Below are positions 55,967 through 64,000 of a DNA stretch of 64,000 bases, piece by piece. Origin of the DNA: Aquarana catesbeiana (Eukaryota > Chordata > Amphibia > Anura > Ranidae). The notes under the pieces are model-generated. The model saw only the letters and a list, made by a program, of their open reading frames with translations. It searched no databases and was not told the DNA's origin. The stretch lies in NCBI RefSeq assembly GCF_042186555.1, contig NC_133326.1:492489232-492553231 (forward strand). The letters are read 5' to 3'. Each line of letters opens with the position of its first letter. Position 1 is the stretch's first letter. Made by a program: the position numbers and the translations under genes.

Positions 55967-56731
55967 CCTCCCTTGCGGTTTTCCCGAGTGTGGCTTGGGG
56001 TTAAATTTCAGCACCATTAGCGGTAACCCCAAGCTACACTCGGGATTGCATTGCAGGATCCTGGTGCGGTATACTTACCTTGTCCCCAGGATCCTGCGAT
56101 GTCCAACCGCTGTGTCCGTGGGCTCTGTCCTCCGTCCGAAGCCTCTGTGTGTCGGGCTCTGTTCCCTGCGAGCATCGCAACACACGGGGTGGAGCCCAGC
56201 ACCAAATTCAAAAAAGTGAAAAATCATAATACATGCAGTACAGTGTAATCTTACAGATTACATTACTGTATGAAATCCTTTCACATCCCTTTTGTCCCCA
56301 GTGCTTTGTCCAATGCCCTGCATGCAGTTTTATATGATATATACTGTTCTTTCTGCCTGGAAACTGGAGATGGTCTATAGCAACCAAAAAGTGTCCCTTA
56401 CTTCAAAAGTGGTTTTAGACCAGCTAGAAAACAGGGATAGTAAATTAGAACACTTGCAGAATTGAGCGATAGTGAATCATGGGGAAATTTATTTTATTAG
56501 TATGATATTATTTTTTATAATTATTTATATTTACTTATTATATTATAATTTATGATTTTGTGTTTCAAACTTCATCATACCCGGGATATCTACTAGACTC
56601 TTGTTTGGACAGATTTAAGTGTGTTATTGCTAAGAATTACAGACCTACAATATAAAACGCCAAATTTCTATGCAAAATAATTGTACCGCTTTGAGACGCA
56701 AAAATTTCACATAATCATGCCGCCAGGGAGG
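55967..56731. mobile_element. TTAA-type element with CCTCCCTTGCGG / CCGCCAGGGAGG ends
   Basis: TTAA at 55963-55966 on the left; on the right the motif has decayed (CTAC). A 24-bp inverted pair, CCCGAGTGTGGCTTGGGGTT and AACCCCAAGCTACACTCGGG, lies near the left end (55982-56043). No coding capacity. Confidence 0.7.
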
Positions 56732-56788
56732 CTACAATACACGTCACATTAAAAAAAATAAGTGACATTAGACTTGTCTTAAGATTAA

Positions 56789-57656
56789 CCACTTGCCATA
56801 TAGCAGAATGACAGCGGCAAAGTAGTTTCAATATCCTGACCGGACGCAATATGACATGATCAGGATATTAAGCCGCTGCGCGTCCCTGGGGGCGTGCATC
56901 GCGGCAAACGTTGTTGCGGTGTGTCAGTCTGACACACTGCAACTCCGATCTAGATAAAGACTCTTCCAATCAATGCCCAGGCAGCTGCCAATCAGTGCCC
57001 ACTCACAATGCCTACCACTGCCAGTGCCACCAGGGATGCTTATCAGTGCCGCGTATCAGTGCCCATCAGTGCCACGTATCAATGCCCATCAGTGCCGCCT
57101 ATCAGTGCCCAGCAGTGCCGCCTATCAGTGCCACCCATAAGAACCCATCTTTGCAGCTTTTCAGTGCCCATCAGTGTCGCCTATCAGTGCCCATCAGTGC
57201 CACCCATGAGTGCCCATCAGTGCCGACTATCAATGCCCATCAGTGCTGCCTACCAGTGCCCATCAGTGCCGCATATCAGTGCCCATCGTCAGTGCCTGCT
57301 CATTGGTGCCACCTGATCGGTGCCGCCTTATCAGTGCCTGTCAGTGCCGCCTTATCAGTGCCCATCAGTGAAAGAGAAAAGTTACTTATTTACAAAATTT
57401 TATAACAGAAATAAAAGCAAAACTTTTATTTTTTTCAAAATTTTCGGTCTTTTTTTATTTGTTTAGCAAAAAATAAAAACCGCAGGGGTGATCAAATACC
57501 ACCAAACGAAAGCTCTATTTGTGGGAACAAAATGATAAAAATGTAGTTTGGGTACAGTGATGGATGACCGCACAATTGTAATTCAAACTGCGACAACACT
57601 GAAAGCTGAAAATTGGTCTTGGCAGGAAGGTGTATAAGTGCCCTGTATTGAAGTGG
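56789..57656. mobile_element. TTAA element related to the one at 2646-8327
   Basis: CCACTTGCC at the left and GAAGTGG at the right between TTAA at 56785-56788 and 57657-57660. The last 240 bp match 8080-8327 (AAAACCGCAG, GGTGATCAAATA, GAAAGCTCTATTTGTGGGAA). The interior is a minisatellite. Confidence 0.85.
56978..57372. repeat. Minisatellite ATCAGTGCC-type, about 11/23-bp units
   Basis: Over 30 short units of the form TATCAGTGCCCATCAGTGCC with GCC/ACC alternation. Two plus frames stay open as Cys/Pro/Ser/His repeats (for example ISAHQCRLSVPISA), caused by the unit length rather than selection. Confidence 0.9.
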
Positions 57657-57660
57657 TTAA

Positions 57661-58209
57661 AGTGATACTAAAAACATACTGTTTAATTTACAGAATACCT
57701 TCTCTTTCTTTATATGGATGATGGCACTGATCAAATTTTTGTTATTTTTGACAATACCATGGTGTGAGTGGATTTCTGCCAATTACAGGCTGTGTCACAC
57801 CCCTCCAGCCTGTGTCTATGATGTGTATGTGCTTAGAATAGAGGGAGGTGAAGCCTCCACCAATCAAGATTTAACATTCTGCCCCCATTTTTTTTATTAT
57901 TTGGTGGACATGGAGGGGGGGGGGGGGGGGGCTGTTATTTATCAGAGTGCATATATTCATATGTGACTTTGTAGTCACATGGGCTGCTCAGATTTGATCA
58001 AGAAGGAAATGATAAGCATAGAAACACTGAGCATGTGCACTAGCTGCCAACAGCTGCAGTGGAGACATGGACATAAGGGAGGAATATAGAACAGCAGGAT
58101 CAACCAGGTTTGTTTTTTGCAAAATACAGAAATGGACTCCCATACTGACTGAGCAGCATGCAATACAGCATTTATTGATAGTTTTTAATGATGAGGGTTT
58201 AATGACACT
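57661..58209. mobile_element. TTAA MITE sharing its left TTAA with the previous element
   Basis: AGTGATACTAAAAACAT at the left, GTTTAATGACACT at the right, TTAA at 57657-57660 (shared) and 58210-58213. Contains a long G-run at about 57916-57930. Related in its ends to 28893-29384. Confidence 0.75.
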
Positions 58210-58317
58210 TTAAGCCATCTTGGCAAGAAGTGGAATCTATAGTATGTACTCTTTCATAAATCAAAATTTAGCGCGACTCATCCATATATTTTCTGAGTCT
58301 TCCGCCATCTACAGTCT

Positions 58318-58645
58318 TTAGAGTACTTTCACACTGAGGCGCTTTTAAGGCGTTTTCATACTGGGGTGGTGCACTTGCGGGACGGGAAAAAAAGTCCTGC
58401 AAGCAGCATCTTTGGAGCGGTGTAGGAGCGCTGTATACAGCGCTCCTACACTGCCCCTGCCCATTGAAATGAATGGGCAGCGCTTTGGAAGTGGCTCAAC
58501 ACAGGCGCTTCTAACCCTTTCTTCAGCTGCTAGTGGGGGTTAAAAGAGCCCCGCTAGCGGATGAAAAGTGCAGCTAAAACTACGGTAAAGCGCTGCTAAA
58601 ATGTGTGGTGCAATTGCGGTTTACGTACACTTTTTAAAACTTTTT
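58318..58645. mobile_element. Decayed MITE related to 34912-35162
   Basis: Starts AGTACTTTCACACTGAGGCG; the interior has GCGCTCCTACAC with an inverted partner and GCTAGCGGATGAAAAGTGC. The right end is not clean. Confidence 0.55.
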
Positions 58646-58984
58646 TTATATACTTCATTGCTATCACAAGGGGTTAACAAACCCCCCATTTGATCTGGGC
58701 ATTTGACAGGTACTCTTTATAGAGACCTTGGTGGTCTAATAGAACCTAATGTCCCCCCTGCCCTCAAAAGCAGATAACCAAGCAGAGCTGCTCAGTTAAC
58801 TGCTTCCCTGGCTGTATCAGCCATAGAATGACAGCTCAGAATCCAGTTGTGACAAAATCAATGTTGCTTCCTGCTAATTAAATAATTATTGCAGAGGAGA
58901 TTAAGGAATGGATTTCCCTTAGTCTCCTGTTGCACATTTACACACACACTGTATATTTATTATTCTATGCTTTTTTTACACTGT
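58646..58984. other. Unassigned spacer
   Basis: Nothing recognised. Confidence 0.35.
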
Positions 58985-59501
58985 TTTTTTCATTTCGCTT
59001 TTCAAGTTCTTTATTTATATGGAAGAATAAAGTATCCATCAAAATATAATATAACAAGAGCATCAAAGGTGTCCTATCCCACCAAACATAGATACAAGCC
59101 ATGAAAGTACGATCTAAAGCAGAGTTGTTCAGAAGCAGATTAATATAACATCACTGAACCACATATGAGCTTCCCACTTCGCAAAAACAAGTAGCATCCA
59201 TGTACATTCTGTTTGCATAGTACGAGTAGGCACTTCACATTTTTAGACAAGAGGGAAGCTAGATTGTAGAAACAAAGGGTCACCTAAGAGGGTGCCGAAG
59301 CAAAAAGAAAAATAACGAAACAAAAAAAAAAGAAAGGAGGGGTATGGGGGTAAAGGGTAAAGGAAGCCATGGTGATGGAGCGTGTTTGGATGCAAACGTA
59401 CGAGTGATAGGAGAACCTCAATCTCCAGAGCAATTCTCCAGGAGGGACTTCCCTTCATTCGAATATACGAACATATTCCAGTATGCCCACGTTTTCGTAT
59501 A

Positions 59502-59884
59502 TCATTCTCTCTTATTTTGGGCAGTTAGTACCAAATCTTCCACCTGGCGATGGAAGGGGGGGGTTGGGGTCTTTCCAACACCGAGTGACACAGTGTTTGG
59601 CAGCGTTAGGTGACGAAGGATTGATTTTTTGTACATCCGAATCGGTATGTGTGAGCAGTGGAGCAGGAAGAAGGCAGGATCCATCGGGATATTGAAGTCC
59701 GTAAATTGTTGGGAGATCCTCTGTACCCCCGAACAGAATTGTTGGACTTTTGAGCAAGACCAAAAGATATGGAGAAAAGTTCCTGTCTCATCTCCACATC
59801 TCCAGCAACGCACCAAAGTCTCTGGAAAGCATTTACTCAAAACTAGCGGGGTGAGATACCACTGCGTCATTGAGTCAGGTGTTG
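59502..59884 (-). pseudogene. L1 #3 ORF2 C-terminal domain
   Basis: Minus-strand frame with SMTQWYLTPLVLSKCFPETL, then the Cys/His block LVRCWRCGDETGTFLHIFWS and CSKVQQFC, typical of the end of L1 ORF2. Continues as PMDPAFFLLHCSHIPIRMYK and FHRQVEDLVLTAQ. Upstream it is cut by the insertion at 59885. Confidence 0.85.
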
Positions 59885-60755
59885 CCACTTCCGGGTCGCA
59901 GCCGAGACCGGAGGTAGTCTTTCCTGTGCTGTTTATCCAGTTTTTTAAATGTAAGTTACTACATTGTGTTTTAATAAAACTGTGTTGGATTACTACACAA
60001 TGGGGTTATTCCTTTATATTGCATGCCCCCACCTTACTTGCCAAGCCTGAAGCCTTCCATCAGAGACCCGCCAGTACTGGGACGATTGGAGGAGATCGAT
60101 TGATTATTGGATCACATCTGCTTCCAGACTGCTGGCTTGACTTGACCCGTAGGGGTCTTTAATAGAGGTGAGAGGCTGGGGAATTGTGTGGTGCACCACG
60201 GATTGTCGGTGATTGGAGGAATTTGAAACCGATCATTCTCTGCACATGCACTTTTGTTTTTTTGCATGAACTGTTATATGAAGATTGCACTTGTTGGACT
60301 ATGCCCCTTTATTTATTGGATTAGCGGTTTTCTTGCACTTTTTTGCACTTTGTGTGATTTTTTCCATTATATGCGACTTTTGTCACTTTATGCGATTTTT
60401 TTCATAATATGTCATTTTTATGTGCCTCATGCGTTTTTTTGGATTCACTGACTGTATTTCTACATTTTTAGACTTATTTATGCGTTTTTTTTATTCATGC
60501 GACTTTTTTTCACTTTATGTGATTTTTTAAATTTTTTTTTGATTTTTCACTTTTATGCACTTTATGAGGTTTATTGGATTTATTGAATGTTATTTATACA
60601 CATTATTATCCTGTTAGCCACTTGATGTCACATTAAAGAATTGTCATTAGCTACATAATTTAGTCACATTATTTTTGTGATATTTGATTTACTTTTACAT
60701 TCTAGTTAGCGCCACATATTTCTTTTATTTTAATATTTTATAGTTGGATTCCTGT
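59885..60755 (+). mobile_element. PLE-like insertion in L1 #3
   Basis: Plus-strand non-coding DNA starting near TCCGGGTCGCAGCCGAGACCGG (also seen, reversed, at 28.66 kb) and ending near TCTAGTTAGCGCCACATATTTC, the same type of 3' end as at 11.45, 36.5 and 43.4 kb. AT-rich with many short GCACTTTT, GCGACTTTT and TATGCGATTTT repeats (60310-60560). No TSD was resolved. Confidence 0.55.
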
Positions 60756-62251
60756 GTGCGCATACAGATGGAAGATTTCAGGGAGAGGTGGATGATGTTT
60801 TAACGTTGTGAGGGTGTGAAAGACCTACTGAGATCTCTTTCCCATTTACTGAGACTCGGTAGTGTGAAATCATCCGGAGGGGAGATGAGCAAGACGTACA
60901 TCTTGGATACAGTATGGGGGAGGGGGTCCTTATCCTCACAGTAAGATCCAAACAGAGTATTGGTATTGGGTTGGGGGGTCCAGGGTTCGGAAAAAATGCT
61001 GGAGCTGAAGCACTTGCCAGAAAGGTAATCCAAACCAACCATCTGGTTGCATCAGTGTGGAGATTGTGGGCCAGGCGTTGTCTATTAAAAAATGGGAAGT
61101 TTGAAAGCAGTCTCTCTCTCAGTCTTTCTCTTCCCCCGGAGGAAATACGGGGTTACCCAATACGGGAAAAAGCGGGGAATAGGAGGATGAAAGTTCTGGT
61201 TTCGTACACGCCATATGACCGACTCGGAGACTCGGTCCTATGATTGGATGTGACTTGAGGGAAGCAGGTAGGGAAGTATAGCACCATGGTGCCCTATTCA
61301 GAGGGATAGTGCTAAACTGCTGTTCTATATGTGTCCATAGCTTAAGATCCTTGTGCCTACACCAGTCAATTATCCTACCAAGATGGGCTGCTTGGTAATA
61401 TTTAAATGGGGCCGGGATGGCCACCCCTCCATGAATTTTGGGTAGCGACAGAAGGCATCTACTGATCCTAGTTAGTTTTTTTATATTTGATAAAGTTCCA
61501 TACTGATCAAATTCTTTCAGATGATTTGGCAGAGAAATGTGTGGTTTGGTCAAGGAGAAGAGTAGGCAGACATTTTATGGGAGAGTTCGCCTACTTGAAT
61601 ACCGGAAATATCCGGATTCAATCTAACCCTGTTCAGGAAGGGCTCCAACGAGAGGGCGAAAAGCAGGGGTGAGAGAGGGCATCCCTGGCGCGCGCCGTTG
61701 AAGATGAGGAACTGCTCTGAAAACACCCCACTGGCCTTCACTGTGGCTCGTGGTGAAGAGTATATGCTAGCTATCCAGCGGAACATCCACTCCCCAAAAT
61801 CCATGTGTTTCAGGACCACAAACATGAAGGCCTAATTTACCCTATCAAAGGCCTTCTCCGCGTCTGTACTGAGGAATACGCAGGGGGAGTCCGTTTGATC
61901 GGTGAAGTGAACTAGATTGAGCACTTTAACTGTGTTGTCTCTTGCTTCGCACGAAGGGATGAAGCCCACTTGGTCCAAGTGTCCAGTTGGGATAACAAAG
62001 ATTGAAGAATTTTGGTAACGAGCTTCAGGTCCACATTGAGCAAAGAAATCGGCCTGTAGCTGCCACAGACGGAGGGATCTTTCCCTTCTTTCAGGATAAC
62101 TGACACGTGTGCCAATAGTGAAAGAGGTGGCCTGCCCTAGGCCATTAAATACTTTTACAATATGTGGGCCAAGCAGGGGTAGGAGGGTCTTGCAGAACTG
62201 TATAGTAAAACCGTCAGGTCTGGGTGCTTTACCATGTTTGACTGACTTCAC
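60756..62251 (-). pseudogene. L1 #3 reverse transcriptase, catalytic box deleted
   Basis: Minus-strand L1 RT. In order: MKSVKHGKAPRPDGFTIQFC, a decayed middle block (IGTRVSYPERRERS frame; the alternative frame has VSVILKEGKDPSVCGSYRPI), STDAEKAFDRVN (motif A, then a stop for Trp), SGVFSEQFLIFNGARQGCPL (motif B) and LSHKMSAY. The expected ADD catalytic box directly after AY is missing: the sequence jumps to TKPHISLPNHLKEFDQYGTL in another frame. A second deletion follows, joining LSNIKK to RISRCLLSLPKIHGGVAIPA, so the thumb region is also lost. The enzyme cannot be active. Confidence 0.85.
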
Positions 62252-62296
62252 TGCCCCGCTTAGTTCAATTACGGTGATGGGAATCTGAAGCTCTCC

Positions 62297-62611
62297 TCAT
62301 ATCTTGGATGGGAGGCGCGATAAATGTGCGGTAGAAAGGTAATCTTTTATGTATTTGATCAGAGTTCCCTGTATGACCGCTTTGTGAGCTTCCCACACTA
62401 TACCCGGGTCACTCTCGGGGGTGGCATTTGTCCGAAAGTACGCTGTAAGTTCTTGGACCACATCAGTCAGGACCTCTGGGATCTGTAATAAACTCTCGTT
62501 CAGGCGCCACCGCCAATCTGGGGCAGCGGTAGTGTGGGACAGGGAGAGACGCAGCATAACCGGTGAGTGGTCAGACCAGGTTATGTGCCCAATAGAGATG
62601 TCTATTACAAG
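62297..62611 (-). pseudogene. L1 #3 endonuclease C-terminus and linker
   Basis: Minus-strand frame with VIDISIGHITWSDHSPVML, whose SDHSPV is the last catalytic block of the AP-endonuclease, then DWRWRLNESLLQIPEV. It joins the frame at 63612-63941 once the hAT element is removed. Confidence 0.85.
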
Positions 62612-63603
62612 CAGAGGCGTAGCTTGAAGCTTATGGGCCCTGATGCAAAAGTTGACCTGGGCCCACCACTTCCACTGTGTGTGCAGATACACCCACCGCA
62701 TGCCAAGATACGCAAAGTGGCTTAACAGTCTAGAGTATCCAGAGTTCCTCCTTACATTAGAGGATAGGGATCACCCCTGGAGAATCAGAGGACAGGGATC
62801 ACCCCTGGAGAATCAGAGGACAGAGACCCCTGGCAGGTCATTTGGCAGAGCTCCTTTCCCATTCTAGCACTGCAAACAGCCCCCCTCCCCCCCAATACAC
62901 AGGGCTGAAATCACATTCCTTTACACACAGTCTATCAGCCTTCACAGGGTGTATTTGGCTTTTATGTTGCCCTTCTGACCCGTGAAATCCCCTGGTCGGA
63001 ACGACAGTGTAGTTGCAGTAGGCAAATACACCCTATGCAGATCATGGCTGACTGGCGGTGGTGTAAAGGAATGTGATTTGCGGAGGAGGAGCAGTATAGG
63101 ATGCTGTACTGGGAAAGAAGCTCAGTAGCGGGCATAGCATCCAGGGTGGAGGGGGTGGTCAGGGGGCTTTGGGGGGGCGAAACTTAGATCTGGGGGGGCA
63201 AAGCCACGTGACATGAAATCTGGAGCCTGCAGCCCCTCAGGAGGCATTAAGGGATTTGTTTTAGCAATTTCTGAAGGTTTCTCTGTCAGTGTTGGGGGAA
63301 GGTCACCTCCCGGAGCTGCGTGTCTTTTTCCCAGTTGTCAAGGAATTGGGGTAAGCGGACATCCCCGTGTGGGGGCGGGGGTACAGAGAATCCCCGCTAG
63401 TGACTAGAAGACACTGAGCAGTGTCTTACCTCACCAGTGACATCAGTCCCATCATGGATACAGGGCGACACTCTCCTCCTCTTAACTCGCTGAGCTTGGT
63501 TACCATTCCATGTTGCCAGCACACAGCGCAGACACTTTCCCATCTTGGGCTGCTCTCATCCCATGCGATTGTGACCCCTGCAACCCCTTATGCTATGCCC
63601 ATG
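62612..63603. mobile_element. hAT element with 8-bp TSD (ATTACAAG)
   Basis: Starts CAGAGGCGTAGC, ends GCTATGCCCATG, flanked by ATTACAAG at 62604-62611 and 63604-63611. Removing it rejoins the L1 endonuclease frame. Contains a short tandem repeat of about 36 bp (62759-62832, GGGATCACCCCTGGAGAATC). No transposase. Confidence 0.9.
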
Positions 63604-63611
63604 ATTACAAG

Positions 63612-63941
63612 AGATAGTAATTGGTGAAGGACCAAAAAAAGGTCAATCTGAGAATATAACTGATGAGATGTAGAGAAGAAAGAATAATCACGCTCTCCAG
63701 CATGTAAGATGCACCAGAAATCCACCAGCTGCAGGTCGTGAAGTTTCTGCTGTATATGTCTCCGGGACTCAACTGGAACTGAGTAAGTGCCGGAGGAGGT
63801 ATTCATACAAGGGTCAAGAAGTACATTGAAATCTCCTCCGAGGATTAGTTTACCTTCTGCAAACTCCACTAGCTTTGAGAGGGTTTTACAGAGAAACGAG
63901 TCTTGATGAATGTTCGGAGCATAAATGGTATCCAACGTCAC
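63612..63941 (-). pseudogene. L1 #3 endonuclease, central part
   Basis: Minus-strand frame with TIYAPNIHQDSFLCKTLSKL, LILGGDFNVLLDPCMNTSSG (the GDFN catalytic block) and FSTSHQLYSQIDLFLV (the R/Q-IDLI-type block). The frame is open and well kept. Endonucleases of this type nick T-rich target DNA before reverse transcription. The N-terminal part continues past 63941 in another frame or beyond the window. Confidence 0.85.
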
Positions 63942-64000
63942 TCTGATGCCCCCAATGTGGCCTTTAAAAAAAAGATACCAGCCCCCTGTGTCGAAGCAGC

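Larger units (their letters stand above)
58985..64000 (-). mobile_element. L1-like LINE #3, runs past window end
   Basis: Minus-strand L1. The 3' end lies at about 58985-59000 (T-runs, then TTCTTTATTTATATGG, similar to the 3' end of L1 #2). The C-terminus, RT and endonuclease lie in order toward 64000. Interrupted at about 59885-60755 by a PLE-like piece and at 62612-63603 by a hAT element. The 5' part is outside the window. Confidence 0.8.

Noticed and set aside
56978..57372. CRISPR-like array
   Set aside because: Units are contiguous and short without unique spacers, and the setting is a vertebrate transposon.
57008..57405. Cys-rich 100-160 residue proteins in the minisatellite
   Set aside because: Open only because repeat units lack stops; no start context, no conservation argument.

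Overview
The window reads as vertebrate repeat-rich DNA, most likely from an anuran amphibian and probably a ranid frog. That assignment is inference from the repeat families: TTAA-flanked elements, Harbinger-like and hAT-like MITEs, frog-type L1 and Penelope-like elements (PLEs), and several Tc1 families. There are no operons, no bacterial signals, no recognisable rRNA or tRNA genes, and no long intact host gene. Almost all coding capacity is decayed transposable-element (TE) sequence, so the most useful description is a stratigraphy of nested insertions, several of them fixed by exact target-site duplications (TSDs).

Positions 1-27.8 kb form one large nest. A Tc1-like transposon (Tc1-A) survives in three pieces (765-1144, 8949-9507, 27578-27809). 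The first gap holds a hAT-like element (1145-8948, 8-bp TSD), which itself contains a piggyBac-related non-autonomous element (2646-8327) carrying a transposase C-terminal zinc domain, large tandem repeats and a Harbinger-like MITE. The second gap holds a CR1-like LINE (with an RTE/BovB-like tail inserted in it) and a minus-strand L1. That L1 is split by a roughly 9.7-kb PLE (12870-22562, perfect 16-bp TSD). The PLE has an inverted terminal repeat on the left, a reverse transcriptase plus GIY-YIG endonuclease frame, a solo LTR inside its left repeat, and a further insertion inside its endonuclease.

Positions 27.9-43.6 kb hold a second nest. Tc1-B (27910-32952) contains a PLE-like piece, a TTAA MITE and a whole second Tc1 (Tc1-C), which has a TTAA MITE of its own. 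A second CR1-like LINE follows with two hAT MITEs, each with a perfect 8-bp TSD. After several foldback elements comes the best-preserved L1 (36995-43543, minus strand), with a TSD and a MITE inside its ORF2.

Positions 43.6-59 kb are lighter in TEs: DNA-transposon remnants (Tc1-D, Tc1-E), palindromic and TTAA MITEs, and two minisatellites. Two short open stretches here could be host exons (48847-49101 plus, 55310-55404 minus). Positions 59-64 kb carry a third L1 on the minus strand, interrupted by a PLE-like piece and a hAT element with an 8-bp TSD, and running off the window.

The strongest unusual signals are hammerhead-ribozyme-like folds in the PLE terminal repeats and in two related insertions, and a recurring PLE-like family with foldback structure.
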